Origin: Saccharopolyspora spinosa NRRL 18395
GTDB taxonomy: Bacteria; Actinomycetota; Actinomycetes; Mycobacteriales; Pseudonocardiaceae
Direction of reading: 5' to 3'
DNA length: 64,000 bases
NCBI RefSeq assembly: GCF_000194155.1
Contig: NZ_GL877878.1
Span: 2,084,362 to 2,148,361, forward strand
In this document: positions 45,538-54,351 of the stretch, piece after piece
Position numbering within the stretch: the stretch's first letter is position 1
Layout: every line of letters starts with the position of its first letter
Made by a program: the position numbers and the translations under genes
Notes under the pieces: model-generated
What the model was told of the DNA's origin: nothing
Seen by the model: the letters and a program-made list of their open reading frames with translations, nothing else
Databases searched by the model: none

Positions 45538-48500
45538 CACAGTCCTTCCCGCAGCGGCGCTGCAACGCCGTCCGCAACCTGACGGACGATCGGTGGTTCC
45601 ATGCAGGAGAAGTGGTTTCCGTCCACTTCGGACACGGTGAACTCGCCCATGCAGACGTCGCGCCAGAACTGGAGCATCTGCTCGGTGAGTCCGGGGGCGA
45701 ACGTGGACGGGCCGGTCGGCACGAGGAACCGCATGTCGCCGAAGTAGGCGGGCGGCACGAACCGCGCGGCCTGGAAGCTGTGCTTGAACACCCGGAACAT
45801 GCCGAGCGCCAGTTCCGCCACGACCTCCTGGCCCTTCGCCCGCGAGGCGGACTCCGCGTACAGCGCGAACCGGTCCTCCTGCGACAGCTCGCCGAGCTTG
45901 GCGTAGAACTCGCCGGACTCACCGGGCAGCTGGGCCAGAGCACCCTCGGGTACCCGACCGCCGTTGTCCCGCACCAGAGCGGGGAACGCCTGCGCCACCG
46001 TCTGCGGATCGATCGCGCCGAACCCGAGCTGATCCGTGGCGACACCGAGGTTCGGCACGAATAGCGTCTCGAACATCAGGTCGTCCTCGATGTCGAACGA
46101 CACCAGGTGGCTGCTCACGAGCACGAGGTCGTCCACGACGACGCCGCGTTCGCCGAGCCTGCGCGCGACCTCGGTGGCGAACATGCCGCCCAGGCAGTAG
46201 CCGACCAGCTGGAACCTCGGGTAGCCGGCCGAGATCAGCCGGTCGGTGTAGTCGTCGGCGAGCCTGCTCACCACGTCCACCGGGTCGATGGCGCGGTAGA
46301 TCTCGGTGTCGGCGATGGCGATGCCGAGCACCGGGCCGAGGTCCTGCTCGACCATCTCTGCGGCGAGCGCGCGGAAGCACTCCATAGTGCCGAGACCGGC
46401 GTGGAACAGCACCCGGACCGGGCCGTCGCCGGTGCTGAACGGCACGAGCGCGGCGTTGCTGCCGTTGGTCACCACGGCTTCCGGTTGTGCCTTGGCGCGC
46501 AGGAACGCGGCCAGTGCGGCGATGTTCGGCTCGTTGAGCATCTGGCGCAGCAGCGTGTCGAACGGCACCGGCGTGGCCTCCGGCAGTCGCTCGCGCAGCT
46601 TGCCCGCCGTGCGGGCCATGATCAGCGAGTCCGCGCCCTTGACGAAGAAGTCGTCCCGGCGCCCGATCGACGGCAGCCGCAAGGCCTCCGCCCACACCAC
46701 GCTCAGCGCTTCCTCCAGAGCGTCCGCGGGCGCGTCGCTCTCGTCGTCGGCACCCGCGACCGGCTTCCAGCCCGCGAGCGTGCGCCGGTCGACCTTGCCG
46801 TTCGACGTGAGCGGCAGGGCGTCCACGATCTGCAGCTGCGCCGGGATCATGTGCTCGGGCAGGCGTTCGCGCAGGAAGGCGACCAACTCGTCGGGCGTGA
46901 TCGCCGCACGGTCGGTCTTGACCCGCCGGGCACCCGGCAGCTCCGCGCCGGGCAGATCGCCCTCCGTCAGCACCAGCCAGCCACCGGGGACGAGCAGTTC
47001 GGTGAACACGTCGTGCGGAACCGGGGCGATCACCAAGTCCACCGAGTTCGGTGCGAAACCCTGTGCCCGGTAGTCGATGGTGGCGTCCAGCGCGGTCAGG
47101 TCGGCGTCGAACCCGGCCAGCACGTCGGCGAGACCGTCGACCGGGATCTGCTCCAGCACGCGCAACGGCCGGTCGGTGCTCACCGCGACGCGGTGGGCCA
47201 GCGCCACGACCGGACGGGCCGCTTTCGCGACCAGCTGCGCGAACTTCTCGTTCAACGGCACCGGTTCCACCCGCGCGGACTCGACGACGCCGAACAACGC
47301 GCCGTCGTCCAGCACCACCCCGGCGGCCGCGACGGCGGGGTGCTCCAGCAGCGCCGCCTCGATCTCCCCCAGCTCCACCCGGTGCCCGCGCACCTTGACC
47401 TGGGTGTCCGCCCGGCCGAGGAACTCGACGTCGCCACCGGGCCGGTAGCGCGCGAGGTCACCGGTCCGGTACAGCCGCTGCCCGTCGGCGGGATGCGCGA
47501 GGAACCGGTCGGCGGTCGTTTCCTCGTCGTCCAGATAGCCGTCTGCAAGGCCGGCTCCGGTGATGTACAGGTCGCCGGTCGTCCACACCGGACAGTCCTG
47601 AAGGGACGGATCCAGCACGCGGAAGCCCTGGTTCGCGAGTGGCTTGCCGTAGGGAATGCTGTGCCAGCCTTCGGGAACGCCGTCGATGCGGTGGAAGTTC
47701 GACCAGATCGACGCCTCGGTGGCGCCGCCGAGGCCGATCAGTTCCAACCGGGGCAGCCGGGCCGCGGCTTCGGCGGGGAGCGTCGTCGGGATCCAGTCGC
47801 CCGACAGCAGGCCGAGCCGCAGGGTAGGCAGGTCCCTGCCTTCACCGTCCAGGTACGCGACGAGCATCTGCATCAACGCGGGCACGGAGTTCCACAGCGT
47901 GACTCCGTGCTCCGCGACCAGGTCGGCCCAGTGCGACGGGTCGGCGCGGCGGTCCGGGTCGGCCAGGACCAGCGTGCCGCCGAGGGCGAGCGGGCCGAAG
48001 ACGTCGTAGACCGACAGGTCGAAGCCGAGGTTCGCGACGCCGAGCACGCGGTCGTGACCGGTCACGCCGAACCGTTGCGTCACATCGACGATCGTGTTCG
48101 CCGCGGCGCGGTGGCTGATCACGACGCCCTTGGGCTTGCCGGTCGAACCAGAGGTGTGGATCACGTACGCGGGCCGGTCCGGGTCACCGGCGGCGACCTC
48201 GAAGTCGTGCACCGGCTCCAGCTCGTCGACCGCGATGCCCTCGCCGGCCCACGACTGGGTCAGGACGCGCTCGATCCCCGCGTCGCGCAGGATCGCGGCC
48301 CGGCGCAACGGCGGCTGCAGCGTGTCGATCGGCACGTACACGCCACCCGCGAGCAGCACGCCCAGCGCACCCGCGACCTGCTCGACGCCCTTGTCCATCA
48401 CGATCGCGACCAGCTCACCGGGCTTCAGACCGGGCAACGCCGCTGCGACCGCACCGGCACGACCGGCCAGTTCGCCGTAGGTCGTGGTACCACGGCGGTC

Positions 48501-50117
48501 CACGACGGCCGGCCGGTCCGGAGTGCGCCGCACCTGCTCGAACACCGGTTGGTGCAGTCGGAAGTCCGGCAGTTCGGCGGCGGTCGCATTGGCGTGGGCA
48601 CGTTCTTGGACCTGCCAGGACGGCAGTGCGACCGGCCGTTCCTCGTCCCACAGCGCGTCCCCGTTGGCGAGGCCGCGCATCAGTTCCTCGAACGCGGCGA
48701 ACATGTCGTCCACCAGCCCGTCCGGGAACACACCGTCGCGGACGTCCCAGTTGATCCGCAGGCCATCGGCGTCGTCCATGACCTGGCAGTCGATGAACAC
48801 CTGCGGCGTCTGCGTGATGCCGAAGCCGTCGAACCGGGCGGCGGCCGGCTGGCCGTCGCCGATGCCGATCGCACTGGTGAAGACGATGGGCATCAACGCT
48901 TCCTCGCGCCCGCGGCGGCGCGCCAGCTCGCGGATCACCTCGACGCCGGAGTGCAGCCGGTGGTCGAGGTCGGCGAACAGCCGGTCGGCCACGCCGCGCG
49001 CGCGGTCGGTGAACGATCCACCGGTCCAGTCGACCTCCAGCAGGTTGACCGAGGTGAAGTCGCCGACCACCTCGTGCACCTGCGGGTGCAGGTCGAGGCG
49101 GTTGAGCACCGTGAGGTTGAGGCTGAACCGGGGCGAGGCAGCCCAGCGCGCGATCACCGCGGCGTAGGCGGCGAGCACGGCGGACGACGGCGTGAGACCG
49201 CGAGCCTGGGTGCGTGCGGTGAGCGCGGCCCACTCAACCCCGTCGAGCCGGAGTTGCTTGCGGGAGAACGCGGGCGGCTGCTCGCGGCGGTCCAGCGGCA
49301 GGTCCGGTGCCGGCGGCAGGGCGTCGAGGCGTTCGGTCCAGTAGGCGCGATCCCGTTGGTAGCGGCTGGTTTCCCGCAGGCGCAGTTCGGTGAGCAGGTA
49401 GTCGCGGAACCTCATGCCCAGCTCGGGCAATTCGAGTTCCGGGTTGGCGTGCAGGGCTTCCAGATCGCCAAGCACGAGCGCGATGCTCGCCCAGTCGGCG
49501 ATGAGGAAGTCGAGCGAGACGTGCAGCACCGCGTGGTCGTCGGTGCGGGTTGCGCGCAGGTCGAACAACGGCCACCGCGCCGGGTCGTAGACGTGGTGGC
49601 CGAGCTCGGTCCGCACGTCCTGCAGCGCCTTGCCGACGACGTCCTGGTCCGCGCCGGACAGGTCGGTGACCACGACGTCGTAGCGCGGGACCTCGGGCAG
49701 CACGCGCTGGTAGCCGTCGGCGGAGATCACCGCACGCAGCATGTCGTGGCGCGCGATCAGCTTGTTCCAGGCCGCGTTCAGCCGTTCCGCGTCCAGCGAG
49801 GGGTAGCTGACCTCGACGTAGACGTGACACGCGACGCCACCGAACCCGAAGGCGTCGTTGCGGCCCAACAGGTACGCGGCCTGCACGTCGGTCAGCGGGA
49901 ACGGCTCGAACCGGCCCTCGTCGTCGGTGGTCAGCTCGACGTGCTCGGCGCGCAGCAGGTCGAGCACGGCCTGTTTGCCCGCCTTGAGCTGCTCCAGCAG
50001 GTCACCGGTGAGTACGCCCTTCGGCGCGCGGTAGCGCAGCTTGTCGTCCTCGGCCCAGAGCGTCACGCCGGCCTTGGCGAGTGTGGCGACGAGGTCTGTT
50101 GTCTCCTGGCTGGTCAC
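45537..50117 (-). CDS. NRPS-1: heterocyclisation-adenylation-carrier-thioesterase module (Cys)
   Basis: 1,526 residues. Cy domain (about 68-490) with the DxxxxDxxS motif DFLIADWAS at 202. A domain from about 510 (TSGSTGKPKG at 652) whose specificity positions read D-L-Y-N-L-S-L-I-W-K, the known cysteine code. Between core A8 (about 909) and A10 (NGKVDRRTL, about 1104) there is a shortened, degenerate methyltransferase-like insert (VDLVIAPVPHDVFTELLVPG; motif I replaced by VLEQIPVDG). Carrier Ser in KGADSLIMAR (about 1161). C-terminal thioesterase with nucleophile elbow GYCLGG (about 1304), a Cys in place of Ser. GTG start overlaps the upstream stop. This is the terminating module, releasing the chain. 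Confidence 0.92.
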   Translation of the reverse strand: MTSQETTDLVATLAKAGVTLWAEDDKLRYRAPKGVLTGDLLEQLKAGKQAVLDLLRAEHVELTTDDEGRFEPFPLTDVQAAYLLGRNDAFGFGGVACHVYVEVSYPSLDAERLNAAWNKLIARHDMLRAVISADGYQRVLPEVPRYDVVVTDLSGADQDVVGKALQDVRTELGHHVYDPARWPLFDLRATRTDDHAVLHVSLDFLIADWASIALVLGDLEALHANPELELPELGMRFRDYLLTELRLRETSRYQRDRAYWTERLDALPPAPDLPLDRREQPPAFSRKQLRLDGVEWAALTARTQARGLTPSSAVLAAYAAVIARWAASPRFSLNLTVLNRLDLHPQVHEVVGDFTSVNLLEVDWTGGSFTDRARGVADRLFADLDHRLHSGVEVIRELARRRGREEALMPIVFTSAIGIGDGQPAAARFDGFGITQTPQVFIDCQVMDDADGLRINWDVRDGVFPDGLVDDMFAAFEELMRGLANGDALWDEERPVALPSWQVQERAHANATAAELPDFRLHQPVFEQVRRTPDRPAVVDRRGTTTYGELAGRAGAVAAALPGLKPGELVAIVMDKGVEQVAGALGVLLAGGVYVPIDTLQPPLRRAAILRDAGIERVLTQSWAGEGIAVDELEPVHDFEVAAGDPDRPAYVIHTSGSTGKPKGVVISHRAAANTIVDVTQRFGVTGHDRVLGVANLGFDLSVYDVFGPLALGGTLVLADPDRRADPSHWADLVAEHGVTLWNSVPALMQMLVAYLDGEGRDLPTLRLGLLSGDWIPTTLPAEAAARLPRLELIGLGGATEASIWSNFHRIDGVPEGWHSIPYGKPLANQGFRVLDPSLQDCPVWTTGDLYITGAGLADGYLDDEETTADRFLAHPADGQRLYRTGDLARYRPGGDVEFLGRADTQVKVRGHRVELGEIEAALLEHPAVAAAGVVLDDGALFGVVESARVEPVPLNEKFAQLVAKAARPVVALAHRVAVSTDRPLRVLEQIPVDGLADVLAGFDADLTALDATIDYRAQGFAPNSVDLVIAPVPHDVFTELLVPGGWLVLTEGDLPGAELPGARRVKTDRAAITPDELVAFLRERLPEHMIPAQLQIVDALPLTSNGKVDRRTLAGWKPVAGADDESDAPADALEEALSVVWAEALRLPSIGRRDDFFVKGADSLIMARTAGKLRERLPEATPVPFDTLLRQMLNEPNIAALAAFLRAKAQPEAVVTNGSNAALVPFSTGDGPVRVLFHAGLGTMECFRALAAEMVEQDLGPVLGIAIADTEIYRAIDPVDVVSRLADDYTDRLISAGYPRFQLVGYCLGGMFATEVARRLGERGVVVDDLVLVSSHLVSFDIEDDLMFETLFVPNLGVATDQLGFGAIDPQTVAQAFPALVRDNGGRVPEGALAQLPGESGEFYAKLGELSQEDRFALYAESASRAKGQEVVAELALGMFRVFKHSFQAARFVPPAYFGDMRFLVPTGPSTFAPGLTEQMLQFWRDVCMGEFTVSEVDGNHFSCMEPPIVRQVADGVAAPLREGL

Positions 50118-50842
50118 AGCTGGGGCTCCTTCGGAGGGGCGGGGACGAGGTGCAGGCCGCTGGTGAGCGAGAGGGGCGTGGTCAGACCGGCGAGCTCTAC
50201 CTCCAGCACACCCGTGGTGGTGGCCGCCCGCGGGCGCAGCCACGGGTCCTCGCCGATGAGCCGGTCGTAGTCGGCGCGGTGCTCGGGCCGGATTCCGTAG
50301 TGCACGGCCCACACTGCGGTGGCGCCGTTGGGGTGGGTGATCTTCGCCGGCCGCTGGGGTGGGTCGTAGGAGGAGACGACGAACGGCAGCACGGCCGGTC
50401 GTGGCGACATGAACTGGTAGTCGACGCGCTGCCCGTCGGGACGGGTGCGGCCGTTGCGAAAGATCCGCGAGACGCCCAGGCCGCTGCCCACCAGCCGGTC
50501 GCGGGTGGCGGTCAGGTCGAGGTCGTCGGTCTCCAGGGCGACGTCCCGCCAACCGCCGTCGGCGCGGGCCCACCTCGCGAACCGGTCCCCCATGCCCCTG
50601 CCGAACCGGGCGGCCACCGGCCAGCGCAGCAGGCGCAACGCGGACGGGAACGTGAAGAACTCCAGAAATGGGCCTTCTTCGAACCACACGAGCGCGTTGT
50701 GCGCCGTGTCCGGAGCGCTTCCCCACGCGACCGAAAAACCGAGTTCGGCGAGTTCGCCCACTGTTTTCTGGACATTCTCGATCCGGCACAGCACGTGGCT
50801 GCACCTGAGTTCCTGAAAACCATCTGAACTGCTAGAAGTCAT
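50114..50842 (-). CDS. VOC (Glyoxalase_3-like) protein
   Basis: A 242-residue protein. The N-terminal SHVLCRIENVQKTVGELAEL (residues about 15-34) and FEEGPFLEFFTFPSALRLL have the beta-alpha-beta pattern of the glyoxalase/VOC fold, and DVALETDDLDLTATRDRLVG continues it. It has no obvious second metal-site repeat. Role in metallophore synthesis is unknown; a metal-dependent isomerase, lyase, or resistance/binding function are possible. Coupled to NRPS-1 by GTGA. Its start is 35 bp from the divergent methyltransferase start. Confidence 0.8.
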   Translation of the reverse strand: MTSSSSDGFQELRCSHVLCRIENVQKTVGELAELGFSVAWGSAPDTAHNALVWFEEGPFLEFFTFPSALRLLRWPVAARFGRGMGDRFARWARADGGWRDVALETDDLDLTATRDRLVGSGLGVSRIFRNGRTRPDGQRVDYQFMSPRPAVLPFVVSSYDPPQRPAKITHPNGATAVWAVHYGIRPEHRADYDRLIGEDPWLRPRAATTTGVLEVELAGLTTPLSLTSGLHLVPAPPKEPQL

Positions 50843-50877
50843 TGCACAAGTCCCACTCGAATGGTTATTTTCGCGCC

Positions 50878-52359
50878 GTGAAGATTGATTCCGCAGACCC
50901 TGCCGTGACGACGTGGTGTGAATTGCTCAGCGGCGCCGAGGTGGTGCTGGTCGGAATTCCGGAGAACGGACCGGGCGGGGACGCCGCCGCGGCGGCGGCG
51001 CTCAACGGGGCGAGGGTGGTGTTCGACGACCCGGCCGCGCACCCGGCCCGCACGCTGGCCGCGCTGGAGCGCAGCGTGGCCACCCACGCCGTGCTGGAGT
51101 CGGCAAGGGTCGCCGCCCTGGCCGCCGAGCCCGCCGCGGACCTCACCGACCTGTCGGCGTTGCGCACGGTGCTGCACATCGGCGGTCCCGCCGAGTTCGG
51201 CGAAGTCCCGGTTGTCCGGCTGGACCTCGGCGCCGACGGCGTGGTCGTGCCCGCCGAGGCGCACGATCCGCATGACGCCGTGATCGCCGCCATCGAGTCC
51301 GTGCAGCCGGCCGGGCTGACCCGCGAGCACACCGCCGAGTTCGTCGCACGACTGGACGACGCGGTGCTCTCGTCGATGCTGTTCGCCCTGCAGCAGCACG
51401 ACGTCCTGACCTCGCCCTCCGTCGGCCACGAGGTCGCCGAGGTGCTGACGGCGGCCGGTGTCGCCGAACGCCACCACGCCGTCGTGGAGCGCTGGCTCAC
51501 CGCCCTCACCGAACGTGGCGTGCTCGCCCGCGACGAGTCCCGCGTGCTTGGCGCGGACCTCGTCTCCGCGTCCACAGTGGACGAGAAGTGGGCGCGGGCC
51601 CGGCGGCTCTGGGTGAACGGGCTCGGAGACGCCGCCGTGGTGGACTACTTCCGCCTCAACGCCGACCACCTGCCCGGCCTGATGGCCGGCACCGAACAGG
51701 CCGCGCTGCTGCTGTTCCCCGAGGGCCGCACGGACATCGCGGACGCGCTGTACCGGCACACCGCCGTCGCCCGGCACCTCAACGCCGCCGTCGCCGCCGC
51801 GGTGCGCGAGCTGGGTGAACCGTTGCGGGTCATGGAGATCGGCGCGGGCACCGGTGCGACGAGCGAGGTCGTGTTCGAGGCGCTCGCCGGACGCGACGCC
51901 GACTACCTGTTCACCGACGTGTCGTCGTTCTTCCTGACCACCGCGCGGGAACGCTTCGCGCGCCACGGTTTCGTCCGCTACGACGTCTACGACGCGGACA
52001 AGGGCAACCGCGAGCAGGGACGCGCGCCCGGCAGCGCGGACGTCGTGATCGTGGCCGGTGCGCTGAACAACGCCCGCGACACCGACGCGACGCTGCGCCG
52101 GATCCGTGAGCTGCTGGTGCCGGGCGGCTGGCTGCTGGTGATCGAGCCGACCCGCGAGTACCTGGAGATCCTGGTGTCGCAGGCGTTCATGATGACCGCT
52201 GCCGATGACGCCCGGCTGCGTTCCGGCACGACGTTCCTGTCCCGCTCGCAGTGGCTGGAGGCGTTGGCGTCGGCCGGTTTCACGCGGGTGCACGTGACGC
52301 CGGGCGACGACCACCCGCTTGCCCCGATGTCGCAGTACCTGTTCGCCGCTCGACGGTGA
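50878..52359 (+). CDS. Free-standing NRPS-type methyltransferase
   Basis: A 493-residue protein. The C-terminal two-thirds is a SAM methyltransferase of the kind embedded in Cy-A modules of pyochelin and yersiniabactin synthetases: LLFPEGRTDIADALYRHTAV, motif I VMEIGAGTGATSEVVFEAL (about 319), YLFTDVSSFFLTTARERF, and LRRIRELLVPGGWLLVIEPT. Residues about 1-130 (ELLSGAEVVLVGIPENGP; HPARTLAALERSVATHAVL; ALRTVLHIGGPA) look like a truncated adenylation-domain piece, suggesting an excised A-MT unit. It probably C-methylates a thiazoline intermediate in trans. Divergent from the VOC gene and convergent with the reductase (4-bp gap). A TTG at 50842 is an alternative start. Confidence 0.85.
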   Translation: MKIDSADPAVTTWCELLSGAEVVLVGIPENGPGGDAAAAAALNGARVVFDDPAAHPARTLAALERSVATHAVLESARVAALAAEPAADLTDLSALRTVLHIGGPAEFGEVPVVRLDLGADGVVVPAEAHDPHDAVIAAIESVQPAGLTREHTAEFVARLDDAVLSSMLFALQQHDVLTSPSVGHEVAEVLTAAGVAERHHAVVERWLTALTERGVLARDESRVLGADLVSASTVDEKWARARRLWVNGLGDAAVVDYFRLNADHLPGLMAGTEQAALLLFPEGRTDIADALYRHTAVARHLNAAVAAAVRELGEPLRVMEIGAGTGATSEVVFEALAGRDADYLFTDVSSFFLTTARERFARHGFVRYDVYDADKGNREQGRAPGSADVVIVAGALNNARDTDATLRRIRELLVPGGWLLVIEPTREYLEILVSQAFMMTAADDARLRSGTTFLSRSQWLEALASAGFTRVHVTPGDDHPLAPMSQYLFAARR

Positions 52360-52363
52360 CGGA

Positions 52364-53371
52364 CTACGCATCGCCCGGTCTCCCCGGAGCCGGGACCGGG
52401 CGATGCGCCGCGTCCGTCAGCATCGACGCGTAGCCCAGCTCGCCGGTGAGGTCACGCCACATCTGGCACATTGCGAGGTGGTATTGCTCGGGCCGTTCCG
52501 TCCGCAGCGCCTGGAGATCACGGCCGATCGCCTTTGGCAGCACGGTTTCCAGGAAGTCCCGGTAGTTCACGCTGGACTCGCTGAGGACCGCCGTGCCGTG
52601 GCCCAGGTGTGCGGCGCTGAAGTCGAACGACGTACGCGCCTCTGGCGGGATGTGCAGGCGTGGTGTCCACGAGACCGGTCCATGCGCGTCGTGCAGCGCC
52701 AGCCCGCCGCCGTCGAACCCGATCGTGGCCCTCGTCAGCAGGTGCATGTGGTTGTCGGGATCGTCCGGCGCGATCTCGTTCTGCACGCGCAGCACGATCG
52801 GCACCCCACCGATCTCGCCCGTCACGACGGTGAACGGCCCGCTGGTCGCGACCTTCGCGAACCGCCACGGCCTGATGGTGCCGAGTGCCTCCCCGAGGAC
52901 GTGCAGCAACGGGAACGACACCTGCACGGCGCAGGAGGCCTCCAGGTACACCGGCTTCTGCCCGACCTGCCGCGCCGCACCCGCCCACGCTCGCACGGCG
53001 GGCAGCTGCGCGTACAGATCGCCCATCCGGAACCGAACGCCGTGCTGCCGCGCGGTTTTCAGGCTCGCCACGAGGTCGTCGTGGTGGATCGGCTGTTCCT
53101 GCAGCACGTGGATCTTCCTGGCCAGCAGCTCCCTGGCCAGCTCACTGCCGGGTCCGCCCATCGCCGACGACCTGACCACGACGCACGCGACGTCGACATC
53201 GGTCACCTGGCCGATCTCGGTCCACAGTGGAACACCAAGTCGTGCCGCGGTCTTGGCGGAGCGTTCGCTGCCGGTGCCGAGGATCCCGGCGAGCTCGAAC
53301 TCCGGCAGCGCGGCCACGGCGGCGAGGTAGGACTGCCCGAACGTCGTGCCGCACACCACCACGCGGGTCAC
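52364..53371 (-). CDS. Thiazolinyl imide reductase (Irp3/PchG-like)
   Basis: A 335-residue NADPH enzyme reducing a carrier-bound thiazoline to thiazolidine. TRVVVCGTTFGQSYLAAVAA is the N-terminal Rossmann motif; VACVVVRSSAMGGPGSELAR, HVLQEQPIHHDDL and RMGDLYAQLPAVRAW match the Gfo/Idh-like fold of PchG, Irp3 and MbtG-type proteins. Start GTG 53371 overlaps the upstream stop (GTGA). Its presence predicts at least one reduced ring in the product. Confidence 0.9.
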   Translation of the reverse strand: MTRVVVCGTTFGQSYLAAVAALPEFELAGILGTGSERSAKTAARLGVPLWTEIGQVTDVDVACVVVRSSAMGGPGSELARELLARKIHVLQEQPIHHDDLVASLKTARQHGVRFRMGDLYAQLPAVRAWAGAARQVGQKPVYLEASCAVQVSFPLLHVLGEALGTIRPWRFAKVATSGPFTVVTGEIGGVPIVLRVQNEIAPDDPDNHMHLLTRATIGFDGGGLALHDAHGPVSWTPRLHIPPEARTSFDFSAAHLGHGTAVLSESSVNYRDFLETVLPKAIGRDLQALRTERPEQYHLAMCQMWRDLTGELGYASMLTDAAHRPVPAPGRPGDA

Positions 53372-54351
53372 AGCGCGCCCTCTTCGACGGCGACGAGGTC
53401 GGCGATCGGCCGGTCCTCCACGACCACGCCCAGTTCGAAGACCACGGCTGGGTCCAGCACCTCGGCGGCGGTGTGCGAGCCGGACGGAACCTGACCCCGC
53501 AGCACGGCGAGCACCGCCTGCACGGTCACCGACGCCGTCATTTCCGCGGCCGAGTCGGCGCGTGCGATCGCGGTGCGCGTGCCGGCGGGCCCGTCGATCT
53601 GGACGTACAGGGCGGCATACGGGGTGCGCCCGGCGACGTCGAGCGAGGCCGCACCGCAGAGCGACCGAATCGCGTCGTGCGGCTCCAGTCCAGGCGAACG
53701 GTCGAGTGCCGCGAGCAGGTGACCGTCCTCGACGAACGTGTACCAAGTTCCGTCTGCGAGGGATATTTCACGTGCGACCGAAACGTTCTCCTCGTCCAAG
53801 AACGGCAACGCCACCACCGGGCGCGGCAGGTGCGGCAGCACGATGTCCCGCGTCCGTCCCAGCGCCTGCGCAACCCGTGCGCCGTCGCGCCAGGCGGCTC
53901 CGGCCTCGGCGCTGCCGTGCAGGAAATCCTCGGCACCGGCGGGGCTGAACCTGTCCAGCACTCCCGAGTAGGAGGTGAGCGTGTGAACCTCACCGAAGCC
54001 CCGCGCCAGCACACGGGGCAGCAGACCGGACAGGCCAGGCGTGGCACCGGCGGCGAACACCGCCACCAGGCCGGCGGGAACGGCGCGGAGCCGCACGCCA
54101 TCGCCGCCCGCGTCCACGTGATCGGCGCCCGCTTTCAACGCGGCCAGGGCCACGTGCTCCGACGTGTCGTGCGAGGGACCCGCGCAGTTCACCACCAGCT
54201 GGGCGTCGGCGAAGAAGTCCGCGAGCGTCCGCGTGTCCCGCATGTCCACGCCGGTCGTACGGCTGCCGGCGTGCACCTCCAGGCCGTGAGCGCGGAGAGC
54301 TTGAAGCACGCGGCTGCCCACAGCGCCGGTAGCTCCGAGGAGGGCGATCAC
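53368..54351 (-). CDS. Saccharopine dehydrogenase-like NAD(P)-binding protein
   Basis: A 327-residue protein. MIALLGATGAVGSRVLQAL is a dinucleotide-binding start; LVVNCAGPSHDTSEHVALAA, GADHVDAGGDG and GATPGLSGLLPRVLARG follow the saccharopine-dehydrogenase/LYS9-like fold. It sits between NRPS-2 and the imide reductase with GTGA overlaps on both sides, so it acts in the pathway, perhaps on an imine or keto intermediate. Exact reaction unknown; a fixed role for such proteins in thiazoline siderophores is not known to me. Confidence 0.82.
   Translation of the reverse strand: MIALLGATGAVGSRVLQALRAHGLEVHAGSRTTGVDMRDTRTLADFFADAQLVVNCAGPSHDTSEHVALAALKAGADHVDAGGDGVRLRAVPAGLVAVFAAGATPGLSGLLPRVLARGFGEVHTLTSYSGVLDRFSPAGAEDFLHGSAEAGAAWRDGARVAQALGRTRDIVLPHLPRPVVALPFLDEENVSVAREISLADGTWYTFVEDGHLLAALDRSPGLEPHDAIRSLCGAASLDVAGRTPYAALYVQIDGPAGTRTAIARADSAAEMTASVTVQAVLAVLRGQVPSGSHTAAEVLDPAVVFELGVVVEDRPIADLVAVEEGAL

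Noticed and set aside
46107-50270. 1,387-codon plus-strand frame opposite NRPS-1, and a similar 1,083-codon frame opposite NRPS-2 (56526-59777)
   Set aside because: Pure antisense shadows without motifs; the minus strand encodes full Cy, A and T domains there.
50114-50804. N-terminal extension of NRPS-1 upstream of 50117
   Set aside because: The extra residues are an out-of-frame reading of the VOC gene; the GTG at 50117 is coupled to its stop and has GGAG upstream.
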